A stretch of 39,669 nt of DNA, taken from contig WGCQ01000220.1 of assembly GCA_015493765.1 (NCBI GenBank), positions 1 to 39,669 on the forward strand. The letters are read 5' to 3'. The translations under genes and the position numbers were made by a program. The notes below the pieces were generated by a model. The model saw nothing but the letters and a program-made list of their open reading frames with translations, had not been told where the DNA came from and did not search any database. Shown here piece by piece: positions 24,856-33,687 of this stretch (positions are counted from its first letter, which is position 1; the number at the start of each line of letters is the position of its first letter). This stretch comes from Deltaproteobacteria bacterium. GTDB lineage: Bacteria; Myxococcota_A; UBA9042; DTJE01; S145-11.

Positions 24856-25487
24856 TGTTTTTGTCAAGGGTGGTGATCTCAAGCAGGGACGCGGCAATGC
24901 ACAAATTGAGTGATCCAGGGGCGTGGCACCGACAATTGTGGGCCTGTTTCCCGGGGCGACCGGATGCAAAACGCGATTTTTTGTTCCGCGTGGAACACCG
25001 TGAAGGGGGGCTCCAGGTCCTGTTGCTGTCAAACATACGACCGACCATCCCCACCTGGGGTCAATGGCAGACAAAGGCCGTGGCTGAAACCTTCCTGGAC
25101 CATGATTTTTACATCTTTCAGTTGCTGGCCAATCCAACGATCAAACGAGTGGTCAGGGATGAACAGGGCAACCGACGTAAAAACGGCCGCAGGACAGGCA
25201 TTTATTCCATGGAGGAACTGAAAGCCTGGATCGAACGCAAGGCGTCGGATAGCGGGTTCAAACTGGTGCAACTACAATTCGAACCACCGGTTGATCACGT
25301 GTTTTTGCGTGGGCCCAAAAAGGTCAAGTACACGGGCGTTGAGTTCAAAGGTATATTAAAGGTCATTGACCACCGGGCGTTCCAGGACGCCTTTGTGCAC
25401 GGAATAGGTCCGGCAAAGGCGTTTGGATTCGGCATGCTGGTGGTCAAGCCTGTAGATTTTTCAGCAAACAACAAGGAGGAGTTATGA
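24855..25487 (+). CDS. cas6e: Cas6e (Cse3/CasE), crRNA-processing ribonuclease
   Basis: ATG 24,855 overlaps the previous TAA and follows GGAGG (24,843-24,847), giving 210 residues; an upstream in-frame start lies within cse2. The N-terminal MFLSRVVISSRDAAMHKLSD and PGAWHRQLW match the Cas6e start, with H25 the likely catalytic His. The C-terminal glycine-rich loop GIGPAKAFGFG (183-193) is typical. Cas6e cuts each repeat at the base of its hairpin to leave an 8-nt 5' handle. Its place before cas7e is not the E. coli order, where cas6e follows cas5e. Confidence 0.93.
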   Translation: MFLSRVVISSRDAAMHKLSDPGAWHRQLWACFPGRPDAKRDFLFRVEHREGGLQVLLLSNIRPTIPTWGQWQTKAVAETFLDHDFYIFQLLANPTIKRVVRDEQGNRRKNGRRTGIYSMEELKAWIERKASDSGFKLVQLQFEPPVDHVFLRGPKKVKYTGVEFKGILKVIDHRAFQDAFVHGIGPAKAFGFGMLVVKPVDFSANNKEEL

Positions 25488-26527
25488 AACTTATTGAACT
25501 GCACATCATCCAGTCATTCCCGGTGACCGCACTCAACCGTGATGACGTGGGTGCACCAAAATCGGCATTGTTCGGTGGCGTACCCAGGGCCAGGGTCAGC
25601 AGCCAGAGCTGGAAACGGGCGATCCGTGAACTGGCAAAACAGAACAATTCAGCGTTATTCCGGGGCAACAGGACGCTGTTCCTGATCGAGGAGTTGAGAA
25701 AAGCCTTGGAGAATCAGGGGTTTTCGATGCAGGACGCCGTGGATTGGGCCAAGGAAATTGCGGAACATATCGGGAATATAGACAACGATGTGAAAACCAA
25801 GGTGGCTTTGTTTTTCAGTCCCGGCGAACTGGAAATCATTGCCAAAAGGGCCAAAGAGACATTTGACCGCAATGAAAATGTAAAAAAAGTGATCAAAAAA
25901 TTGGTAAAAGGTCTGCATGCCAAGGACATCGCGGATATCGCCATATTCGGCCGCATGGTGGCAAATGATCACACTTTGACTGTTGAGGCAGCAGGCATGT
26001 TCAGCCATGCCTTGTCCACCCACAAGGTTCAAAACGAAATTGATTTCTTTTCCGCTGTGGATGACCTGAAACCAGTGGATGCCGAGGATGCCGGTGCCGG
26101 GCACATAGGTGTGCTGGAATTCAATTCCGCGTGTTATTACCGTTATATCGGGTTGAACGTGGACATGTTGAGGGATGAAAACCACTTGGGGCATATGGAT
26201 CCCAATGAATTCAATGCCGTGTTGGATGCCTTCATACGGGCCGCGATCATGGCAGTACCCAATGCACGGAAAAACACGATGTTCGGTTTTACACCGCCTG
26301 AATACGTACTGGGCCTGGTCAGGACAGGGCAGCCCGTGTCCCTGGTGAATGCGTTTGAAAAACCGGTGCGGTCAGGCAAAGGCTACGTGGTGGACTCGAT
26401 CAAGGCCTTGAATGAAAAATATGACCTCATATTTGAAAAATTCAGTCTGGGGACACCGGAGTTGAAAATAAACATACCTGACAAGGACCTGGATACGTTT
26501 TGTTCAGAGGTGATCAGCCATGTCTGA
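25484..26527 (+). CDS. cas7e: Cas7e (Cse4/CasC), Cascade backbone
   Basis: A 347-residue protein starting at ATG 25,484 after AGGAGG. The beginning (LIELHIIQSFPVTALNRDDVG; KSALFGGVPRARVSSQSWKR) is typical of Cas7e, including the conserved SSQSWKRA segment. GHIGVLEFNSACYYRYIGLNV and AVPNARKNTMFGFTPP are also family features. Six copies form the helical backbone that holds the spacer part of the crRNA. Cas7e overlaps both neighbours by 4-8 nt. Confidence 0.96.
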   Translation: MKLIELHIIQSFPVTALNRDDVGAPKSALFGGVPRARVSSQSWKRAIRELAKQNNSALFRGNRTLFLIEELRKALENQGFSMQDAVDWAKEIAEHIGNIDNDVKTKVALFFSPGELEIIAKRAKETFDRNENVKKVIKKLVKGLHAKDIADIAIFGRMVANDHTLTVEAAGMFSHALSTHKVQNEIDFFSAVDDLKPVDAEDAGAGHIGVLEFNSACYYRYIGLNVDMLRDENHLGHMDPNEFNAVLDAFIRAAIMAVPNARKNTMFGFTPPEYVLGLVRTGQPVSLVNAFEKPVRSGKGYVVDSIKALNEKYDLIFEKFSLGTPELKINIPDKDLDTFCSEVISHV

Positions 26528-27227
26528 TAAATACCTGGTATTGTACCTGGATGCCCCCATGCAGGCGTGGGGTGCAGACAGCAGGTTCGACAGGCGTAAC
26601 ACGTGGAATTTTCCCACAAAAAGCGGTGTGATTGGCATGCTGGCCGCGGCCATGGGTATAGACCGAAAGGACCAGGCAGGGCTGCGGGAGATCGCAAACC
26701 TGGCCATGAGAGTGGTCGCCCTGTCCCGTGCCACGGCTATTACGGATTACCAAACCATTGGCGGCGGGTATGACAGCAAGGTAGCACCGGATTCAATCCC
26801 ACGTCGTGCCACGGGAAAAAGCGGCAAAGATGCAGTTGTAAGTCCACGCGAATACCTTGTAAATGGCAAATTCGGTGTCTTTATCAAAGGGCCTGCGGAT
26901 ATCATGAAAAAATGCGCGGATGCCTTGGACAACCCTGTGTGGGGCATCTGGCTGGGCCGCAAGGCCTGCGTACCTGCGGAAAAGGTCTGCCTGGGGGTAT
27001 TCGATAATTTTTCGTCCGCGTTTGAACAGTTACGCAGGGTTTATAAAATGCTTTATTCCAGGGATCTGCCGGATACGCTACGGGTGGTGGATGAGGTAGG
27101 CCTGCTGGAAGGCACGGAAACGCTTTTTGACATACCCAGGGATTTTCATGAACGGATTTTTGATACCAGGCGCGTGGATGTGGCTAATGTAGATTATAAA
27201 TCTTTGGTAGAAAATGCCGATTTTTGA
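26520..27227 (+). CDS. cas5e: Cas5e (CasD), crRNA 5' handle-binding subunit
   Basis: A 235-residue protein starting at ATG 26,520, overlapping cas7e. Family features: LYLDAPMQAWGADSRFDRRN, PTKSGVIGMLAAAMGIDR and the later WGIWLGRKACVPAEKV. Cas5e caps the 5' handle of the crRNA and contacts Cas8e. The start codon overlaps the previous stop region, and the end overlaps the cas1 start by 14 nt. Size is normal. Confidence 0.95.
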   Translation: MSDKYLVLYLDAPMQAWGADSRFDRRNTWNFPTKSGVIGMLAAAMGIDRKDQAGLREIANLAMRVVALSRATAITDYQTIGGGYDSKVAPDSIPRRATGKSGKDAVVSPREYLVNGKFGVFIKGPADIMKKCADALDNPVWGIWLGRKACVPAEKVCLGVFDNFSSAFEQLRRVYKMLYSRDLPDTLRVVDEVGLLEGTETLFDIPRDFHERIFDTRRVDVANVDYKSLVENADF

Positions 27228-28047
27228 AAGACCCCCGCTTGAGACATTGACCCCGGCCAAGGACCGGTGGACGCCCCTTTACCTGGAACACGGTAGGCTG
27301 GAGGTGGATGACTCCAGTATAAAATGGATAGGCGCGGACAGGACGATTCTACGAATCCCCGTGGCCACAGTGAGCGTGTTGATGCTGGGGCCTGGTACGA
27401 CGGTGACCCATGCTGCGGTCAAGGCATGCAGTGACAGCAACACGCCGATTGCCTGGGTCGGCGCGGACGGGCTGCGTTTCTATGCGTTCGGGGTGACTCC
27501 CACGCATGACAACAAGCGCGCCAGGCACCAGGCTGCAATGCACGCATCGCCGAAAAAACGGGCGGAGGTGGCCAGGCGCATGTTTGCCAAGCGTTTCCCG
27601 GAAGCCGTGGTGCGTAGCAAAAGCATCAAGGAACTTATGGGCATGGAGGGTAAACGGGTAAAGGCATTATACGCTGATCTGGGCCACAAATACGGGGTTA
27701 CCTGGCGGGGCCGCAATTACAACCCGAACAATTGGGTGCTGGCCAACAATATAAACCGTGCCATATCTGCCGCTAATGCTGCATTGTATGCGTTGACCAC
27801 CGCGGTGGTCACGTCCATGGGATATGTGCCCAGTCTGGGCTTTATCCATTCAGGTGGGCAGATACCGTTCGTGTATGATGTGGCAGATATCTACAAACCG
27901 GAAACAACACTGGAGGCTGCTTTTCAAACAATAAGCATAAATCCCGACGCAAATGAACAGGATACCCTGGAACTGTTAAAAATCATCATAGAACAAACAC
28001 ATCTGATGCGCAGAATGCCCAAGGATATTCCGGAGTTATTATCATGA
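27214..28047 (+). CDS. cas1: Cas1, spacer integrase (type I-E)
   Basis: A 277-residue protein (E. coli Cas1 has 305). The three metal-binding residues are recognisable: E145 (GMEGKRVKALY), H212 (LGFIHSGG) and D222 (FVYDVADIYK, with D225 close). The beginning RWTPLYLEHGRLEVDDSSI is typical. With Cas2 it forms the complex that inserts new spacers next to the leader. The gene overlaps cas5e by 14 nt and cas2 by 4 nt, so the adaptation genes are translated together with the interference genes. Confidence 0.96.
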   Translation: MPIFERPPLETLTPAKDRWTPLYLEHGRLEVDDSSIKWIGADRTILRIPVATVSVLMLGPGTTVTHAAVKACSDSNTPIAWVGADGLRFYAFGVTPTHDNKRARHQAAMHASPKKRAEVARRMFAKRFPEAVVRSKSIKELMGMEGKRVKALYADLGHKYGVTWRGRNYNPNNWVLANNINRAISAANAALYALTTAVVTSMGYVPSLGFIHSGGQIPFVYDVADIYKPETTLEAAFQTISINPDANEQDTLELLKIIIEQTHLMRRMPKDIPELLS

Positions 28048-28337
28048 CTGTGATTATTGCGAACAACACGCCGCCCGCTATAAGAGGCATGTTGAAACGC
28101 TGGTTCATTGAACCCAGGCCTAATGTATTCGTGGGCACGGTAAACCGGAAAACACGTGACAAGACATTAGAGTACATCAGGCGTAACGCCCCGGAACTCG
28201 GATTGTTGATTATCGCATCCGATGACAGTTCCCAGGGTTTTTCCATCAAAACCTATGGAGAAACCAACCGGAAGGAAGTAAAGATATCCGGTCTTTTATT
28301 GATTGCGGAAAAATGGGAAGAGGATGGGATTGGATAG
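28044..28337 (+). CDS. cas2: Cas2 (type I-E), adaptation subunit
   Basis: A 97-residue protein with the I-E type beginning MTVIIANNTPPAIRGMLKRW and the FVGTVNRKTRDKT segment. It ends soon after LLLIAEKWEEDGIG, so it is not fused to a DnaQ domain as in some I-E systems. Instead a separate exonuclease gene starts 14 nt before its stop. Cas2 is the structural bridge of the Cas1-Cas2 integrase. Confidence 0.95.
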   Translation: MTVIIANNTPPAIRGMLKRWFIEPRPNVFVGTVNRKTRDKTLEYIRRNAPELGLLIIASDDSSQGFSIKTYGETNRKEVKISGLLLIAEKWEEDGIG

Positions 28338-29109
28338 CACTAAAGTTTATTCGGTACTGAAACGAACCTTTTGTCACCTTCCAGGAGTGAGTAAAAGTGC
28401 TGAACAACGCCTGTGGTCAAGGGGTATTATCGACTGGGATTGCTTTGAACGCCATGGCAGCACCATGTTTTCTCCTAAAAAATTCATCAGGGTAAGAAAT
28501 CAGTTATTGGAATCCAGAAAGGCCCTGAACAAAGGTAATATTCGCTATTTCATGGATCTTTTACCTCTTGAGGAACGTATCCGTGTATATCCTGATTTCA
28601 GGGACGCAGTTGTTTTTTTAGACATTGAAACAACGGGTTTGTCGCGCAAAAGCCAGATAACAACAATTGCCTTGTACGACGGCAACCAGGCCAGGACTTT
28701 TGTCAGGGACAAAAATCTGGATGACTTTGTGAAAGCGATTTTGGAGTACGATCTGATAGTTACCTATAACGGAACACGGTTCGACATTCCGTTTATCAGG
28801 AAAGAATTTGGCATAAAACTGGATATAGCACACCTTGACCTGCTTCCTGTACTGCACAAATTGGGTTATTTCGGCGGTCTGAAAAAGATCGAAAAGATAT
28901 TGGGCATAGTCAGGCAAGCCAAAGATATGAATGGTAAAGTAGCCATAGATCTATGGGATAAATACCAGAAACAAAAGGACATTCTTAGTCTGAAGAATCT
29001 ATTGGATTACAATATGGAAGACGCAAAAAATCTCGAAAAAATAATCAATTACATTTCCAATCGCTTTCTGAGAAATATTCCAGGTTATCGACGTATCGCG
29101 TTAAATTGA
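28324..29109 (+). CDS. DEDDy 3'-5' exonuclease (YprB/RNase_H_2-like), CRISPR-linked
   Basis: A 261-residue protein from ATG 28,324, preceded by GGGAAGAGG; TTG 28,303 and TTG 28,330 are alternatives. The first 45 residues look like a helix-hairpin-helix (CHLPGVSKSAEQRLWSRGII). The rest is an RNase H-like exonuclease with D100-x-E102 (FLDIETTG), D154 (YNGTRFDIPFI) and Y229-xxx-D233 (YNMEDAKNL), the DEDDy set. D172 lies in HLDLLPVL. The family is like YprB/RNase_H_2. The gene overlaps cas2 by 14 nt and ends 101 bp before the array, so it is co-translated with the adaptation genes. Trimming of prespacers is the likely role, by analogy with DnaQ/Cas4-type processing in other systems; this is inference. 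Confidence 0.85.
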   Translation: MGLDSTKVYSVLKRTFCHLPGVSKSAEQRLWSRGIIDWDCFERHGSTMFSPKKFIRVRNQLLESRKALNKGNIRYFMDLLPLEERIRVYPDFRDAVVFLDIETTGLSRKSQITTIALYDGNQARTFVRDKNLDDFVKAILEYDLIVTYNGTRFDIPFIRKEFGIKLDIAHLDLLPVLHKLGYFGGLKKIEKILGIVRQAKDMNGKVAIDLWDKYQKQKDILSLKNLLDYNMEDAKNLEKIINYISNRFLRNIPGYRRIALN

Positions 29110-29210
29110 TAAGTGTTCTTTGATAAATAAATCTGTTCTTAGCAAACGAACAAATCGTTGGAGGTACTACATGTAGCGGTTGACTTATCCTATAGGTACT
29201 ATATACTGCT
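29110..29210 (+). promoter_or_regulatory. CRISPR leader with promoter
   Basis: The 101 bp between the exonuclease stop and the first repeat. A good sigma70-type promoter lies at its end: TTGACT (29,180-29,185), 16 nt, TATACT (29,202-29,207). Transcription would start near or within the first repeat. A perfect 10-bp palindrome CTACATGTAG (29,167-29,176) lies just upstream of the -35 box. The leader is AT-rich at its start, and the array is oriented away from it, as expected from the 5' handle sequence. Confidence 0.75.
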
Positions 29211-31679
29211 CTTGTCCCCACACACGTGGGGATGTCCCGTCTATGCTTACCATGAGTAAAATTATCATAGTCTTGTCCCCACACACGTGGGGATGTCCCG
29301 GAATTATATAAAATCTGTCCATTTCAGGATTTCTTGTCCCCACACACGTGGGGATGTCCCGACAAAAGCCTTTATTTTAGAGAATGTAGAAGGCTTGTCC
29401 CCACACACGTGGGGATGTCCCGCCAATTGTTGGTGGTGTTTCCATGGCGTCAACCTTGTCCCCACACACGTGGGGATGTCCCTTCAAGATTTTATTAAAT
29501 TAGTACATAATATGACTTGTCCCCACACACGTGGGGATGTCCCGATTCTGCGCCTGTTAGGAGAGGCACTTCAGTTCTTGTCCCCACACACGTGGGGATG
29601 TCCCGGCATATAATTTAGGTAAAATCGAAACAAACTCCTTGTCCCCACACACGTGGGGATGTCCCGGCCGAGCCATGAAAAATTATTGCGTCTATGCACT
29701 TGTCCCCACACACGTGGGGATGTCCCGGCCGCGTTGGTTCATGTGCACGAATTGCGTGACTTGTCCCCACACACGTGGGGATGTCCCGGAAAATAAAAGA
29801 ATAAACCCATTAATAACTAACTTGTCCCCACACACGTGGGGATGTCCCGACCCCGGAGGATATAGCCAAATTCATGGCCAACTTGTCCCCACACACGTGG
29901 GGATGTCCCGGCGGTTAGGTCATGTGCTTGACCGCCTTGAATCTTGTCCCCACACACGTGGGGATGTCCCGGCGGTATAATATGAGTATTCCAACAATTT
30001 TCACTTGTCCCCACACACGTGGGGATGTCCCGTATCAGTTAAGGAAAAAACCTTATCTGATAATCTTGTCCCCACACACGTGGGGATGTCCCGATTAGAT
30101 GAAGTGAAGGGCTTGGATGGAAATGCTTGTCCCCACACACGTGGGGATGTCCCGTCGTCCGATATATCTGGGAATTCACCACAGACCTTGTCCCCACACA
30201 CGTGGGGATGTCCCGCGAATAGAGCATGGAAAATGCGTGATAGTAACCTTGTCCCCACACACGTGGGGATGTCCCGTATACGGACCAACAGGTCCAGGAG
30301 ATGCGGGCCTTGTCCCCACACACGTGGGGATGTCCCGAGAATTTTTAATATTGAAATTTAATGGGTTGGCTTGTCCCCACACACGTGGGGATGTCCCGTT
30401 ACGATCTATATCCAGGACGTGTGACCGGCCCTTGTCCCCACACACGTGGGGATGTCCCGTAATAGAAAATGAAGTAAGTCCGGTTGAAACACTTGTCCCC
30501 ACACACGTGGGGATGTCCCGAATTATATCCGTATTCATTTACGAAAGTGGACCTTGTCCCCACACACGTGGGGATGTCCCGCAAGAGAGATGAAACGGCT
30601 AACCGGCTATGGGCTTGTCCCCACACACGTGGGGATGTCCCGATTTGTAACCCCTAACAGGTAAACCCACGTTTCTTGTCCCCACACACGTGGGGATGTC
30701 CCGTTTTATCGGTCAATGTCCCTGTCCTGCTGATACTTGTCCCCACACACGTGGGGATGTCCCGGAAAATGTCTCAGCAGGAAATTCCGTTTCTAACTTG
30801 TCCCCACACACGTGGGGATGTCCCGTATATCAAGCCCCACCTTACCAAGAACATGAGCTTGTCCCCACACACGTGGGGATGTCCCGTTTCAATCTTTTCT
30901 GCAGGATATAGGTATGGACTTGTCCCCACACACGTGGGGATGTCCCGGGGAGGTCGATATGTTGTTACCACGGAAAATCCTTGTCCCCACACACGTGGGG
31001 ATGTCCCGCATCCAGCGCAGGCATCCAAAACAAATACTACCTTGTCCCCACACACGTGGGGATGTCCCGAGCAGAGCATTTACGAAGGTGGAGATCTTGA
31101 TCTTGTCCCCACACACGTGGGGATGTCCCGTCATATGACAAAAGCGGCGGTTGGTTCTGGTTCTTGTCCCCACACACGTGGGGATGTCCCGTAAAACCGG
31201 TTGAAACAGAGGTCGAGACAGAACTTGTCCCCACACACGTGGGGATGTCCCGCCCCTGAAAAACATGCCATGCGCTTTGCCCTGCTTGTCCCCACACACG
31301 TGGGGATGTCCCGGATCCAATGCGCCTGCCAAGGCTTAAGGCTGTCTTGTCCCCACACACGTGGGGATGTCCCGATTGTTGCAGTCCTTTGCAACATCGG
31401 ACCGGCCTTGTCCCCACACACGTGGGGATGTCCCGCATCCACAGTATAGGGATCGCCCTGCCCTACACTTGTCCCCACACACGTGGGGATGTCCCGCGTG
31501 AAATTCTCGAACATCTTAAAATGACGTTCTTGTCCCCACACACGTGGGGATGTCCCGAGATCAAACGACACGCTGGGATACGGGTCGTCCTTGTCCCCAC
31601 ACACGTGGGGATGTCCCGGACTTTGCTGATGGGTTTGCGTACCGATACCCCTTGTCCCCACACACGTGGGGATGTCCCG
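29211..31679 (+). CRISPR. Type I-E CRISPR array, 41 repeats and 40 spacers
   Basis: The 29-bp repeat begins CTTGTCCCCACACACG and ends GTGGGGATGTCCCG. It recurs with a 61-bp period from 29,211 to the last copy at 31,651; the distance 2,440 is exactly 40 periods, so spacers are 32 bp. The inner CCCCAC/GTGGGG arms form the hairpin cut by Cas6e, giving the handle ATGTCCCG, related to ATAAACCG of E. coli. The copies look identical except the fifth (29,455-29,483), whose last base is T. The + strand is the crRNA strand and the leader is at 29,110-29,210. No degenerate terminal repeat is seen. Confidence 0.98.
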
Positions 31680-31822
31680 TATTGTGTAGTATAACGACTT
31701 TTTCAACATACTCTGAAAGCCAGCAATCCCAGGATGGAGTTTGGAACAGCCTCATTAAGACTGCTCAATCCTTTTTGCATATGACCTGTCCACCCAGGAT
31801 AATGTTGGAGGAAGATTAGATT

Positions 31823-33535
31823 TTACTTGGTATGAGCGGTCCCGGCCCCGCCTCGGATTCTTTCCCACTTGCTCTTCAGCGAAACAATCCTGTTAAACAC
31901 AAACATATCAGGGGTACTATCTTCCGGGTCCAGGAAATAAAAACCTTTGCGCTCGAATTGAAACCGGGCACCCGGTTTACCCACATCCTTTATTGCCGGT
32001 TCTATCACAGCATTCCGTACGACCTCAAGAGAACTCGGATTGAGGTAATCCATGAAATTACCCCCTTCACCGGCAGGATTGGGGACTGTGAATAACCTGT
32101 CGTATAATTTCAATATCGCCGGTACACCCTGGTTCGCCGATACCCAGTGGATCGTGCCTTTGACCTTTCTGCCCACTGGCTTTTTCCCAAGGGAGTCAGG
32201 GTCGTACGTGCAATGCAGTTCAATGACCTCACCGGTTCGGGGGTCCTTGACCACATCCACGCACTTGATGATATAGGAAAACCTCAAGCGAACTTCCCTG
32301 CCCGGTGCCAGGCGGAAGAATTTCTTTGGCGGGTCCTCCATAAAGTCGTCCTGTTCAATGAATATCTCACGGGTGAAAGGTGTCTGGCGATACCCCATTT
32401 TTTCAGGGTCATTAGGGTAATACGGGGCTTTCATGTATTCCACCCGGGATTCCTCGTAGTTGTCGATCACAACCTTCAACGGTTTGTGTACACACATCAA
32501 CCTCGGGACCTTGGGGTCCAGGTCATCCCGGATTGCATTTTCCAGCATAGCCATATCAACTATACTGTTTGCCTTGGCCAGGCCTACGTCCTCACTGAAC
32601 TGCCTGATTGATTCCGGTGTATATCCACGTTTTCTCAACCCCTTGATCGTTGGCATCCTGGGGTCCCCCCAGCCTGTAACCACGCCTTCATCAATCAATT
32701 GCCTCAACATCCGCTTGCTGAGCACGGTATAGGAAATGTTAAGACGTGCAAATTCGATCTGTTGGGGGTGAGACGGGACATCCAATTGGTCCAGAAACCA
32801 GTCATAAAGTGGCCTGTGGTCCTCGAATTCCAAGGTACACAGGGAATGCGTAACACCCTCTATGGCGTCAGACAGGCAATGTGCAAAGTCGTACATTGGA
32901 TAAATGCACCATTTGTCCCCTGTCCTTGGATGCGGTTGTTTGCGGATACGGTACACCACGGGGTCACGCATGTTCAGATTGGGTGAGGCCATATCGATTT
33001 TGGCACGCAACACCCTGGTCCCTTCCGCGAATTCACCAGCCCTCATACGCCTGAACAGGTCCAGGCTTTCCCGGATCGGCCTGTTGCGGTATGGACTTTC
33101 CCGTCCCGGCTGCGTAGGTGTCCCTCGGTATTCCCGGATTTCATCCGGGCCAAGTTCACACACATAGGCCTTACCCTTCATAATGAGTTCCTCAGCGTAC
33201 TGGTAAAGACGCTCGAAATAGTCAGACGCATGGTATTCGTATTTGCCCCAGTCAAATCCCAGCCACCTCACGTCCTCTTTAATGGCCTCTATGAATTCCA
33301 CATCCTCCTTGATGGGGTTGGTATCATCAAAACGCAGGTGGCACCTGCCGTTGTAATCGGCTGCAAAACCAAAATTCAGGCAAATGGACTTGGCATGGCC
33401 TATGTGCAGATAGCCATTCGGCTCGGGTGGAAAACGCGTCACCACCTGTCCGTTGTTTTTTCCTTGTGCGATGTCCCTTTCAATAATCGTACGAATAAAA
33501 TTTCCGCGCTTGCGTGTGGGTTGTGTTTCGGGCAT
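31823..33535 (-). CDS. glnS: Glutaminyl-tRNA synthetase
   Basis: Reading the - strand, the chosen ATG at 33,535 has AGGTGA five bases upstream (33,546-33,541) and gives MPETQPTRKRGNFIRTIIE; a GTG at 33,544 would add three residues. The product has 570 residues, close to E. coli GlnRS (554). It contains the HIGH motif (PPEPNGYLHIGHAKSI), the KMSKS-type VLSKRML, and the GlnRS signature RFDDTNPIKEDVEF. It charges tRNA-Gln. The gene lies directly downstream of tRNA-Gln(CTG) on the same strand, and both share one promoter. Confidence 0.97.
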   Translation of the reverse strand: MPETQPTRKRGNFIRTIIERDIAQGKNNGQVVTRFPPEPNGYLHIGHAKSICLNFGFAADYNGRCHLRFDDTNPIKEDVEFIEAIKEDVRWLGFDWGKYEYHASDYFERLYQYAEELIMKGKAYVCELGPDEIREYRGTPTQPGRESPYRNRPIRESLDLFRRMRAGEFAEGTRVLRAKIDMASPNLNMRDPVVYRIRKQPHPRTGDKWCIYPMYDFAHCLSDAIEGVTHSLCTLEFEDHRPLYDWFLDQLDVPSHPQQIEFARLNISYTVLSKRMLRQLIDEGVVTGWGDPRMPTIKGLRKRGYTPESIRQFSEDVGLAKANSIVDMAMLENAIRDDLDPKVPRLMCVHKPLKVVIDNYEESRVEYMKAPYYPNDPEKMGYRQTPFTREIFIEQDDFMEDPPKKFFRLAPGREVRLRFSYIIKCVDVVKDPRTGEVIELHCTYDPDSLGKKPVGRKVKGTIHWVSANQGVPAILKLYDRLFTVPNPAGEGGNFMDYLNPSSLEVVRNAVIEPAIKDVGKPGARFQFERKGFYFLDPEDSTPDMFVFNRIVSLKSKWERIRGGAGTAHTK

Positions 33536-33581
33536 TACATTCACCTGTAGATTTCAAAGTAGGTTCAGGGCAAATAAGCGG

Positions 33582-33654
33582 CTGGGGTGGAGGGATTCGA
33601 ACCCCCGGTTCACGGAACCAGAATCCGCTGCCTTACCAACTTGGCCACACCCCA
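33582..33654 (-). tRNA. tRNA-Gln (anticodon CTG)
   Basis: On the - strand, acceptor arms TGGGGTG and CACCCCA pair, the anticodon stem GCGGA/TCCGT encloses TTCTGGT with anticodon CTG, and the T arm is GGGGG-TTCGAAT-CCCTC. The discriminator is G; CCA is not encoded (CCG follows). Seventy-three bases long. It lies about 45 bp upstream of glnS and behind a promoter. Confidence 0.95.
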
Positions 33655-33687
33655 ATCACGACGGATTGGCCGTCTAAAGTTGGGCAT

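Noticed and set aside
29287-31755. Many overlapping open frames on both strands inside the array (protein text with CPHTRGDVP, VPTHVGMS, HPHVCGDK, GTSPRVWGQ repeats)
   Set aside because: They are translations of the CRISPR repeat in all frames. The 61-bp period shifts the frame by one each unit, so three peptides repeat in turn. No Shine-Dalgarno site or family supports a protein.
31680-31822. Possible gene or terminator between array and glnS
   Set aside because: No frame of note exists. A weak stem (CAGTC/GGCTG) on the - strand lacks a T run. Nothing clear is seen in these 143 bp.
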